DNA from: RGIG9115 sp045603225
GTDB taxonomy: Bacteria; Bacillota; Clostridia; UBA1381
Assembly: GCA_045603225.1 (NCBI GenBank)
Contig: JAZULT010000002.1
Span: 1-41,291, forward strand
Direction: 5' to 3'
DNA: 41,291 nucleotides
The translations under genes and the position numbers were made by a program. This document shows, piece after piece, positions 16,294 to 25,300 of the stretch. Within the stretch, counting starts at the first letter, position 1, and every line of letters starts with the position of its first letter. The notes beneath the pieces are model-generated. The model made no database searches and was not told the origin of the DNA. It saw only the letters and a program-made list of their open reading frames with translations.

Positions 16294-17001
16294 TTATTTA
16301 TTGAAATAATATCCTATTCCACGTTTTGTAATTATGTATTTCGGCATGCTCGGATCGTCTTCTACTTTTTCTCTGAGACGTCTTACGGTTACATCGACGG
16401 TACGTACATCTCCGTAGTATTCATAGCCCCATACATTTTCAAGGAGTTTTTCTCTTGAAAAGATTTTATCCGGCTGTGTAGCAAGGAATTTGAGAAGCTC
16501 AAATTCACGAAGTGTAATATCGAGAACCTTTCCGTTTTTGGATACTTCGTATCTTTCGGTATTAATTGTAAGATCCCCGGATGTAATAAGGTAGTCAGGC
16601 TGATCAGAAACTACCGGTGTTGTCGGCTGCTGTGCGGCAACTCTGCGGAGATTTGCCTTTACTCTTGCAGTGAGCTCACGCATAGAGAAAGGCTTTGTCA
16701 TATAGTCGTCTGCGCCAAGCTCAAGACCGAGAACCTTATCAAGCTCTTCTTCTCTTGCTGTAAGCATTATAATCGGGATTTGCAAATGCTCTTCACGGAT
16801 TTTTCTGCAAACTTCGTATCCGTCCATCTGCGGAAGCATTACGTCAAGAAGAATAAGATTCGGTTTATGTGTCAGTGCAAGTTCGAGCCCTGTAGCACCG
16901 TCGTATGCTTCGAGAGTTTCGTAGCCTTCTTTCTGAAGATTGAATTTCAAAATATCTACAATATGCTGTTCATCCTCGATTATAAGGATTGTGCGTGCCA
17001 T
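16294..17001 (-). CDS. walR: WalR-type response regulator
   Basis: A 235-residue OmpR-family regulator with receiver domain 1-120 (E9-D10 pair, D53 in LILLDVMLPQMDG, K in DYMTKPF), a linker rich in Q, T and P at 125-140 and a winged helix with WGYEYYGDVRTVDVTVRRLREKVE and a C-terminal TKRGIGYYF. The winged-helix residues match WalR/YycF, the essential regulator of cell-wall metabolism. It heads walR-walK-yycI-like. AAAGGAAATGATGATATT precedes the ATG. Confidence 0.94.
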   Translation of the reverse strand: MARTILIIEDEQHIVDILKFNLQKEGYETLEAYDGATGLELALTHKPNLILLDVMLPQMDGYEVCRKIREEHLQIPIIMLTAREEELDKVLGLELGADDYMTKPFSMRELTARVKANLRRVAAQQPTTPVVSDQPDYLITSGDLTINTERYEVSKNGKVLDITLREFELLKFLATQPDKIFSREKLLENVWGYEYYGDVRTVDVTVRRLREKVEDDPSMPKYIITKRGIGYYFNK

Positions 17002-17042
17002 AATATCATCATTTCCTTTCGGTTATTAATATCCTATATTAT

Positions 17043-17071
17043 ATTGTAACAGAAAAATGAAATTATTTCAA
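17043..17071 (-). promoter_or_regulatory. Promoter of walR
   Basis: On the minus strand TTGAAA (17071-17066), a 17-base spacer and TACAAT (17048-17043) lie about 42 bases before the walR start. A TATAAT immediately downstream could act as an alternative -10. Confidence 0.6.
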
Positions 17072-17190
17072 GTATATTTTACAAAAAAGTTAATATTTTT
17101 TTTCATTCCCTGTATTGTAGGTATTAATATGGATATAAGTAACAAAAATATACCCTGTATTTGGTTAAAATGTCTTGAAACAAGAAGCTG

Positions 17191-17390
17191 AATTGTAATT
17201 TGTCGGTGTGTTGTTCCGATAAATTGCAATAATTAATTCAATGAACTCGCCTGCGATTTCTACCATAACCTGTTGCAACGCAACAGATTTCACTGTCACA
17301 AGGTGACAATTTCATTCATCCTGCGGATGAATTTCACCCGATTGAAAATCGGATTTCATTATTGTAATTTGTTCCAACAAATTACAATTT
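17191..17390. repeat. Hairpin-array element, left copy (inverted relative to the right copy)
   Basis: A 200-bp array of short unlike palindromes: a terminal ATTGTAATT-type hairpin (17192-17230), CTGTTGC/GCAACAG, TGTCAC/GTGACA, ATTCATCC/GGATGAAT, CCGATT/AATCGG and a final perfect ATTGTAATTT/AAATTACAAT (17361-17386). The hairpins are separated by a constant ATTTCAY spacer. Bases 17231-17358 match the minus strand of 36001-36128 with one mismatch. The right end abuts and overlaps the AraC gene stop at 17389-17391. It holds no reading frame. It may act as a terminator for the AraC gene, as a mobile element, or both. Confidence 0.85.
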
Positions 17391-18261
17391 ACTTGTTCTG
17401 CAGATTTTGTTTTTTCTTAAACTCACTTGGCGACATGCCGCAGGAGTTCTTGAAAAATCTGCTGAACGCATATATATTGTCAAAACCCATCTTCTCAGCA
17501 ATACTTCCTATTGAATGTCCTTCTGCAAGCCAGTTGCAGGATTTTTCAAACCGTACCTGATTATAGTACTTTATTACCGGCATGCCGAACTGCTTTTTGA
17601 AGTTTTCTTCAAGAGAGAATTTGTTGATGAAAAACATTTTGGACAAAAATTCCAGTGTTATCTTATTGAAGTAGTTTCCGTCTATATAGTTTTTTACGTT
17701 GAGTATATCAAGATTTGTCTGTGATTCTACCGGAACGATACCTTTATCAAACTCGGAAAAAATGAGATACAAGAGGTCAAGCATTTTGCGTTTTACCAAT
17801 AATTGATAAAAGGGACCTTTGTTTGTAAAAAGGTCGATAAGTTCAAAAAGCTGTGCTTTGAAATAATCGGGATTTTTCAGATTGAATACTGTGGGAATGG
17901 GAAGGTCGACAATATCTTCTCTTATCATATATCTGTCGTTTTCCGGTATGTTTTCAAGGTCGTAATACGGAATGTACAGCTGTTCGCTTATGTCGTCATA
18001 TTGCATGTCAAAATGTACGTGAGGCTGTATAAAATCCGAGTCATTTGCTTCAATAAAACGGTGTTCGACATTGGGACGTATAAAAATGATATCATTTTTT
18101 TTAACATCATATCTCCTTCCGCCCTGTTCAAAAGTAACGTATCCTCCGTCACAGAAAATAATCTCATAGTCGAAAATAATACGTGTTCGCATTATGTATG
18201 GTTTTTTGAAAGTTGAGTGCATACATATTCTCACATACGGAGATAAAATGTTATAATTCAT
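17389..18261 (-). CDS. AraC-family transcriptional regulator (cupin sensor plus helix-turn-helix)
   Basis: A 290-residue regulator. The N-terminal half (about 25-110) is a cupin-like sugar-sensing domain (EIIFCDGGYVTFEQGGRRYD, IIFIRPNVEHRF). The C-terminal 95 residues hold two helix-turn-helix motifs, with SKMFFINKFSLEENFKKQFG and SIGSIAEKMGFDNIYAFSRF, ending MSPSEFKKK. The frame is open to 18327, but the promoter read on this strand would start RNA near 18292. GGGGAAGGA at 18282-18274 then points to ATG 18273 or 18261; 18261 gives a usable spacing. It is divergent from the GH172 operon and very probably its local activator or repressor. The stop overlaps the end of the hairpin array. Confidence 0.88.
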   Translation of the reverse strand: MNYNILSPYVRICMHSTFKKPYIMRTRIIFDYEIIFCDGGYVTFEQGGRRYDVKKNDIIFIRPNVEHRFIEANDSDFIQPHVHFDMQYDDISEQLYIPYYDLENIPENDRYMIREDIVDLPIPTVFNLKNPDYFKAQLFELIDLFTNKGPFYQLLVKRKMLDLLYLIFSEFDKGIVPVESQTNLDILNVKNYIDGNYFNKITLEFLSKMFFINKFSLEENFKKQFGMPVIKYYNQVRFEKSCNWLAEGHSIGSIAEKMGFDNIYAFSRFFKNSCGMSPSEFKKKQNLQNK

Positions 18262-18298
18262 TCTTTTTTTCATTCCTTCCCCAAGAATTGATAAATTT

Positions 18299-18348
18299 AT
18301 TTTAACATATGATATTTTATTTGTCAAGAAAATTATTTATAATATAAT
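18299..18348. promoter_or_regulatory. Divergent promoters with overlapping -35 boxes (AraC gene and GH172 operon)
   Basis: Plus strand: TTGTCA (18321-18326), 16-base spacer, TATAAT (18343-18348), with AGGGGGA and ATG 18378 downstream. Minus strand: TTGACA (18327-18322), 17-base spacer, TAAAAT (18304-18299). The two -35 boxes share five bases on opposite strands, so RNA polymerase should not occupy both at once. Confidence 0.72.
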
Positions 18349-18377
18349 TACAATGAAAAAACAAGGGGGACAACTAC

Positions 18378-19451
18378 ATGTTCGATATTATAAACGGTCT
18401 TGGAGGACTTTCAAAATTAACTAATGCAAAAACACGTTCTATTTCAGCGGAAAACTTTACGGGTGAAAAAGGAAAAGGCGGAATGGCAGAAGAAGGTATA
18501 GGTCTCGGACCTTCAGGAAACCTCGGAAGAGGCTGGAAGGTTTCTCCGGCGGTTATGATTCAGCCGGGAGAGGTTTTTGAACTTGCAAACATAAAAGGTC
18601 AGGGTGCAATAAAGCATATATGGATGACAGACAGTGCAGAGTTTAACAGAGGATTCATTATAAGAATGTACTGGGACGGAAGTGATACACCTTCTGTAGA
18701 AGTACCGATTGGGGATTTCTTTGCAGCGGCAAACTATAAAAGCTATAAACAGATTAATTCTCTTGCAGTGTGCGTAAACGTACGTTCGGGACTTAACTGT
18801 TACTGGGACATGCCTTTTTATGAGGGTGCAAGAATAACACTCGAAAATATATCAGGAAAAGAAGCTATGGTTTATTATCAGATAGACTATATTCTTTCAG
18901 AGCTTCCTGAAGGTATGGGATATTTCCATGCTCAGTTCAGACGCAGTAATCCGCTTAAGTATAAAGATGTACATACGATTTTAGATGATGTTGACGGAAA
19001 AGGTCAGTATGTGGGAACGTATCTTTTCTGGGGCGTTAACAATAATAACTGGTGGGGCGAAGGCGAGATAAAATTCTATCTTGACGGAGATAAGGATTTC
19101 CCGACAATCTGCGGAACAGGTACGGAAGACTATTTCGGAGGCTCATATAATTTCGACTTTGAAGAAGGATACAGAGACTATTCAAATCCGTATGCAGGCT
19201 TTGCGGCATTCAAGCCTGATGGATTATATAAGGCACAGCAGAGATTTTCAATGTACCGCTGGCACATAACCGACCCTGTATATTTTGGCGAAAATATAAA
19301 AGTAACTATTCAGGCCCTGGGCTGGAGAAACGGTTTTGAAAAATATCTGCCGCTTCAGGACGATATATCGTCTGTTGCATTCTGGTATCAGGATAAGGTA
19401 TGTAAAAACTTCCCTGAAATGCCGGACAGTGAGTATTTAGAAATAATTTAA
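18378..19451 (+). CDS. GH172 family (DUF2961) glycoside hydrolase
   Basis: A 357-residue protein without a signal peptide, so probably cytoplasmic. DUF2961/GH172 features run throughout: GLGPSGNLGRGWKVSPAV, GQGAIKHIWMT, IRMYWDGSDTPSVEVPIGDFF, NCYWDMPFYEGA, WGEGEIKFYLDGDKDFPTI and the hallmark CGTGTEDYFGGSYNF with E250 and D251, where a catalytic glutamate of the family lies. Characterised GH172 enzymes act on alpha-D-fructofuranosides (difructose anhydride) or D-arabinofuranosides, typically as homotrimers or multiples of these. The promoter and AGGGGGA site are directly upstream, and it is the first gene of the plus-strand operon. Substrate here is unknown, though the setting supports a furanoside-containing glycan. 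Confidence 0.9.
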   Translation: MFDIINGLGGLSKLTNAKTRSISAENFTGEKGKGGMAEEGIGLGPSGNLGRGWKVSPAVMIQPGEVFELANIKGQGAIKHIWMTDSAEFNRGFIIRMYWDGSDTPSVEVPIGDFFAAANYKSYKQINSLAVCVNVRSGLNCYWDMPFYEGARITLENISGKEAMVYYQIDYILSELPEGMGYFHAQFRRSNPLKYKDVHTILDDVDGKGQYVGTYLFWGVNNNNWWGEGEIKFYLDGDKDFPTICGTGTEDYFGGSYNFDFEEGYRDYSNPYAGFAAFKPDGLYKAQQRFSMYRWHITDPVYFGENIKVTIQALGWRNGFEKYLPLQDDISSVAFWYQDKVCKNFPEMPDSEYLEII

Positions 19452-19462
19452 TGGGGTGAGTA

Positions 19463-22369
19463 ATGATGACTAAAAAATCTTTATCCATGATAAAAAGGAT
19501 AGCACTTGCAGCGGCAATGCTTATGCAGATTGTTCCGGCAGGTGTTATTCAGGCAAAGAACTCAGACGTCTGGGACGGTACTTCGGACACAAGCTGGTTT
19601 GTAAGCACAGAGACTGAATATGTTCTCACCACTGCAGAACAGTTTGCAGGATTTGCAGAGCTTGTAAACAGCGGAGAAACATTCCAGGGGAAGACCGTAA
19701 TACTTGATTCTGATATTATTCTTAATTCAGGTATGGTGGAAAATATCGACGGTGTGTACAGTTTTGTTACAGATGGTGAAGGGATTAAAGAATGGAATCC
19801 GATAGGTGTGTACGAATCTTCTTCATCAAGAGGTTTCAGAGGTACATTTAACGGTAACAACTCCGTAATCAGCGGTGTTTACATAAACAGTGATGAAGAG
19901 TATCTGGGCTTGTTCGGCATCAGTTTTGGTTGTGAAATCAGAAATTTACGAATAGAAAATTCACTTTATATTGCAGATAACTCGATAAGCACAGGCGGTA
20001 TTATTGCCGGTACTCCGAAGACTGTTGCACCGAATACTGAAATTAAAGTAGATAACTGTATAGTTGATGCGGTTATTACCGATAACGGAAGTCTTCAGCA
20101 GAATACAGTCGTTGGCGGCATTGTAGGCTCGGGCAGAGCGACAATTGCAAGCCGTAACACAAAAATTGATATATCAAACAGCTGTTTCAAAGGTATTATT
20201 GATTATACAGGCGACGGATTTACAAGTAACGGTGCCGGAATAATTGCGGAATCGGGAAGAAGCGGTCTTATATCTTCATGTGCAAATGACGGAAATATAA
20301 CAGCGAATGGTTCAGCTTCGGGCATCTGTGATTATTCAAGAGATATGACAGTTATAAGCGGATGCTACAATTCGGGTGAAATCAGCTCAGAGAATTATGC
20401 AGGCGGTATTACAGGTTATACAAATGCTTCTCTTAAGATTGAATACTGTTATAACAGCGGAAATATATCAGGAACAAACGGAAGCGGTGCAATAGTTGCC
20501 TATAATGAAAAAGACGGAGAATACATTAATAACTTTTATCTTTCGTCATCTGCACCTTGCGGAATAAAAACTGCTTCCGGTGAAATTACAGACGAAGACG
20601 GTGCTGTAAGTGCTGTTTCTGAAGACGAGCTTAAATCAGCAGATGTTCTCGGTCAGCTTAATGGCGGCTCGGAGGTGTACGTTTTACCTGAAAACGGTGA
20701 TAACAACGGATTTCCTGTGATAAAAAGCATTTATTATGCAATCATGTATGGCGGAAAATATTCTGTCAGCAATCTTGAGATTACGGGAACTACAGGTGTG
20801 GGTGATTTAATAAGAATTGAATACGTTGCTGAGGGCGAAGCAAATGCACTTGAAAAGATAAAATATGAGTGGTATATTTCAGATACCGAAAACGGTGAAT
20901 ATAAGAAATTCGAATCAGATACAGATACAGTGTCAATAAAGGCAGAATATCACAAAAAGTATATTAAAGCCGTTCTTGTTCTTCCGGCAGGGGAAACTAT
21001 GGAGTCAGAGCCTGTACGTGTGAATATCTACACTTCGGATTTTGACGGTGTGATAGATAATATAGAAGTGCGAGGAATCTTTACATCGGGAAACTATCTT
21101 TATTTCAGATATGAATCCGAAAGTGTGAAGGATGAGCATATTGCAGAGGCGAAATGGTTTGTGGCAACATCAGCAAACGGAAGCTATAAGGAAGCCGGCA
21201 AGGGCTTGAGTATAAAAACTGAAGATATTGCGGCTGTAAGATTTTATAAGGTTACAGTAACTCTTATAAACGGCGAAGAATACACATCCCCTGCAGTTGA
21301 AATAAAAGCAAGGGATGCAAGACAGTGGGCAGGATACACTGCGGAAAACTTTGCTGACTACAGAGTGGAAAACGACAATGCATATAAGTTCACGGTTGAC
21401 GGACATGACTTCATTCTGCTTGATTTTAACCCGACATCTGATACTGCAAGATTTAAAGTTATTGCAACAGATACATACGGAAAATGTGTATATGCCGACA
21501 TGGACGGTGAAGCATTTACAGAGCAGTTTCCTGAAATAATCGTAAAGCATGTTGACAAAAATGCTTTCTGGAACGGAAGTATTAATGCATGGGGATTTTA
21601 TATGCATGGCGGTATTCTTATGGATGATGCCGGAGAGCTTGATTCGTATCATGGATTTTATGCTCCGGGACTGGAGGATATAATAAACTACAAAGACATA
21701 CTCGGGTTGAAGGCGTATAACCACAATGCATATGTCATAGAGGGAGATACAACTCCGATTATGTTCGGACTTACTTCAAATGCGGCAGAAACTATTAACG
21801 CAGGTTATACATATGCTATCGGTACGGATTCGGACGGGAATATTGTTCTCGGAAAAGACGGAAATAATGATTTCGGCAATGAATACGGTACCGTTTATGA
21901 GGTTAGACCTATGTTCTATCTCAGCAAGGATTTCTTTACGGAAGCAAGACTTGATACAGACTCTATGGGCGAAAAGGTTATAGAGATACTCAGAAATGCA
22001 TATGAAAAGGAAGAGATTGCAAAGGCATATAACAAGAGATTTGCCGAAAAAGTATTCGGTTATCCGTGCGATTATACAATTACAAACGAAGTATGCACAG
22101 ACAGCGGAGAAAATGTAACTGTTACAGCTACTGTTGAAGCTTATGCAGATTCAAAGAACGGTACAATGATTGCGGCGGCATATCATGAGGACGGAAGAAT
22201 ATTAGCTGTCGGTATGACGGAAATTGCAATAGGCAGAGGCGAAACTTGTAATGCGAAGATTCAGCTTGGCAGAATTAGTATTGCTGATGCGAAAAATATA
22301 AAAATAAGCATTATCGGCGGAACTGACGGACTTGTTGCTGTGACAAAGCAGATTGAACTGATAAACTGA
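19463..22369 (+). CDS. Secreted GLUG-repeat / Ig-like surface protein with C-terminal FYL module
   Basis: A 968-residue secreted protein. A signal peptide covers about residues 1-30 (KRIALAAAMLMQIVPAGVIQA). Residues 35-400 are right-handed beta-helix type with GLUG motifs (TTAEQFAGFAELVNSGETF, GTFNGNNSVISGVYI, GGITGYTNASLKIEYCYNSG). About 430-620 hold two Ig-like beta domains. Residues 640-830 hold a module (VDGHDFILLD, SDTARFKVIA, YHGFY, VRPMFYL) found twice in the protein at 30728. The C-terminal 100 residues form another beta domain. It lacks visible catalytic motifs and SLH domains, and is probably a glycan-binding or structural surface protein. It starts 11 bases after GH172 and is followed at 13 bases by the glycosidase gene; the module pairing suggests they work together. 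Confidence 0.8.
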   Translation: MMTKKSLSMIKRIALAAAMLMQIVPAGVIQAKNSDVWDGTSDTSWFVSTETEYVLTTAEQFAGFAELVNSGETFQGKTVILDSDIILNSGMVENIDGVYSFVTDGEGIKEWNPIGVYESSSSRGFRGTFNGNNSVISGVYINSDEEYLGLFGISFGCEIRNLRIENSLYIADNSISTGGIIAGTPKTVAPNTEIKVDNCIVDAVITDNGSLQQNTVVGGIVGSGRATIASRNTKIDISNSCFKGIIDYTGDGFTSNGAGIIAESGRSGLISSCANDGNITANGSASGICDYSRDMTVISGCYNSGEISSENYAGGITGYTNASLKIEYCYNSGNISGTNGSGAIVAYNEKDGEYINNFYLSSSAPCGIKTASGEITDEDGAVSAVSEDELKSADVLGQLNGGSEVYVLPENGDNNGFPVIKSIYYAIMYGGKYSVSNLEITGTTGVGDLIRIEYVAEGEANALEKIKYEWYISDTENGEYKKFESDTDTVSIKAEYHKKYIKAVLVLPAGETMESEPVRVNIYTSDFDGVIDNIEVRGIFTSGNYLYFRYESESVKDEHIAEAKWFVATSANGSYKEAGKGLSIKTEDIAAVRFYKVTVTLINGEEYTSPAVEIKARDARQWAGYTAENFADYRVENDNAYKFTVDGHDFILLDFNPTSDTARFKVIATDTYGKCVYADMDGEAFTEQFPEIIVKHVDKNAFWNGSINAWGFYMHGGILMDDAGELDSYHGFYAPGLEDIINYKDILGLKAYNHNAYVIEGDTTPIMFGLTSNAAETINAGYTYAIGTDSDGNIVLGKDGNNDFGNEYGTVYEVRPMFYLSKDFFTEARLDTDSMGEKVIEILRNAYEKEEIAKAYNKRFAEKVFGYPCDYTITNEVCTDSGENVTVTATVEAYADSKNGTMIAAAYHEDGRILAVGMTEIAIGRGETCNAKIQLGRISIADAKNIKISIIGGTDGLVAVTKQIELIN

Positions 22370-22382
22370 GGAGGGAGAATAA

Positions 22383-25300
22383 GTGAAAAAATATCTGAGC
22401 GGAATTTTAGCCGCGACTTTAATTATTACAAGCACAGTATCTGCATTTGCCGACAAGGCTAGCGGAATAAAGGATGTTGAAGTTCAGCAGGCTAAAACAG
22501 AAGTAGTTATAGACGTTCCTGAATATTCGGTTGCCGTATGGCTTCCCGACATATGGAGGGGTGATGATTTTCCTTATAAGGTAACTATAAAATCAAACAG
22601 CGATAAATCTGAATATTATACAATAAAAACATACTGCGGTCCGAAAGAATATCCGGCAATTGATGTTGCTGTTTCTGCAGGCAAGAGCGTTGTTCGTGAG
22701 GAAAGCATAAAAGGTCTTCTTAAAGGACGACACATGATAAAAATTGAGGTGCTTTCTTCAGACGGAAATGTTGTGGGAAGTTATTCGCATACTGCACGGA
22801 TACTTCCACCTGTTGTAGATGCATATCTTGAACCGTTTACAAGAGCAATGGGACTTGCAGGTGCACTGGCAGTGAGTGAAGCAAACCATGTGGCACAGCT
22901 TGGAACTCACCGTCTTGAGTTTACGTGGGAAGTCGGAGAGGCTGAAAAGGGTAAATATACCAAGCTGTTTGCAAAGGATCTTGAAGATGCAAAAAAGACG
23001 GGAAATAAAATTGTTGCACTTGTAGACTACAATAACAGAGTACATAACGGTGGAAGAACATTTAATGCCGGTGTTGATACGAAGGATAATATCGATGCAT
23101 TTGCAAAGTATACAACATTCATACAGGACACCTACAAGAAAGGTTATCCTATAGAGTATTTTGAAATATGGAACGAGCCTAACGGAACTTGGGTTCCGAG
23201 AAACACAACCGATTATACATATACTTCGGAAATCACAAAAAGAGAGCTTATGAAGCTTGACAAACGTGAAAAGACAGCCACAGGCTCTGTTGCGGAAGGT
23301 GATTTTGCATTTGTTGATGAAACTCTTGAAGCCGGTCTATATCCTAATATGGATGCTGTTGCAAACCATCCGTATATAAGACCTACACTTGTTGACGTGG
23401 GATATCATAATGCAATCGCAAATATGACAAAAACAATTACCAAGTACGGAGGGTGGAAGGAGCAGATAATCACTGAGATTGGCTGGGCGACTCATACAGC
23501 CGGAATAACTGTTGACCAACAGGCAATAGAGCTTGTAAAACAGGTTGTGGTAGCGGATTATTATGACATAGCAATTAATCAGTATTTCAGATCGTCTGAT
23601 AATAATCTCTATGACTACAGTGCTGACGGTGTTGAATCAAACTTTGGTGTATTCTTTAAGCCGGTTGAATCTGATTTCAAACCGTCTGCATACACTATAA
23701 GCTATCTTAACAACAGAACTATAGGTGCAGTATACTGCGGCAGACTTCTGTTCGACAATGAAGATATAGAAGCTTCAGTTTACGCACGCGACGGTGAATT
23801 GTTTGTGATAATGTGGTCAAAGGGCGAAGAAACTGAGGTTACATTCGAAGGTGAAACTCTTACAGCCGCAGATATGAACGGAAATCCTCTCGGAAGCGGA
23901 AGCACATTTACAATCGGTGAAGAGCCTGTTTATCTTACAGGTATTTCAAGAAAGCATCTTAGTGAAAGTCTGCCGGGAAATGTTCAGAAATATCTTGATT
24001 TGTACGTTGACACATGCTTTGAAGGTGATGAGGACAAAAAGGGTGTAAATGAAGCGAGAGATCTTATTTATTCAACTGTTGAGCTTGCGGAAAGCTTTAA
24101 AAATAAAACAATACTTCCGACTGAAGAAGAAGCACTAAGTGCAATGAGAGAGCATTACAGCGTTAATAAAAAGCTTATTGATATGTATGCTTCAGGTGAG
24201 CTTGAAATTGGTAAGGAAGCGCTTAACAGTCTTCTTTATGTAAATCAGTGGAGTGGAAACATATATGCTTCAATATATATGCTAGCCGTTGATAAGGGAA
24301 GTCTTAACAATTATGATTTCGGTGGACTTAAAAAGCTTGAAGAAGCTCAGAAGGCAATATCTTACAGAGCAGGTGAAAATACACTTTCATACAGCGATGC
24401 AATTTTAATTTATGCTGAAAAATTTGCGGATAAAGTAAAAGGTGTACAAAATAAAAAGGAATATAATCCTCTTAAATACGGTGTGCTTAAGGCATGGGAT
24501 GAAATGACTGCACAGCTCAGCGAAACTGTAATAAACTTCTCGGCCGTTGAGCCGATAGGTTACGACAATGTGATTTTGCAGCTTCCTTCATCAGAATGTG
24601 AAATAGAAATAGGTGCGGCAGTTACAATTAATGCATCTTTATATAATTATCGTAACAAGAAGGCGGTAGAGGGGTTTGTTAAGCTTGTTGCTCCTGACGG
24701 GGATATTGTTTCGCAGTCAGATAGTTTTACACTTAAAGCCGGAACCAGTATGAAAATTCCGCTTGATGTTATAGTTACAAATATTCAGGAAGGAACTTAT
24801 AACCTCGTGCTTGTGGAAAACGGTGAAGAGATTGTAGTAAGAAAAGCGAATATCAAGGGCGAGAAAATCTTCGATGTTAAAATAGAGAATATTGATACTG
24901 ATTTTGACAGAATAGACAGTGTAAAAGTTAAATTTGCCGACCTTAAGGGCAGAAGCTTCAGCGGAAATATAACGCTTGAGCCTGTATGTAACTGGGAACT
25001 GGACTCATCTGAGGCAAAGACTGTTGATGTTTTTGCTAATGGAACTCAGGAATTTGAATGGAAGGTGACTTCAAAAGAAAGTGCTGCTTACCATGCTTAT
25101 CCTTTCCATATAGTTGTAAAAAATGATGTAGGCGAAACAGTTGTAGATGAAATTCAGATGCTGAGCTTTACCGTAATTAATAAAACGGATAAGGAATTAA
25201 TGCCGTCTGAGTTTAACGGAGATATATCGTTTTTCTATGATGCATATCCGGTGTATGCAGAGACCCCCGAAGATCCTCAGAAAGAGGAAATGTGGCATGA

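Noticed and set aside
17191..17390. Possible CRISPR array because of regular palindromes and spacing
   Set aside because: The palindromes differ from each other and the constant part is only 5-7 bases; there are no equal repeats with unique spacers and no cas genes.
18262..18327. Longer AraC regulator starting at 18327
   Set aside because: This stretch overlaps the minus-strand -35 and -10 boxes, and a ribosome binding site lies downstream at 18282-18274.
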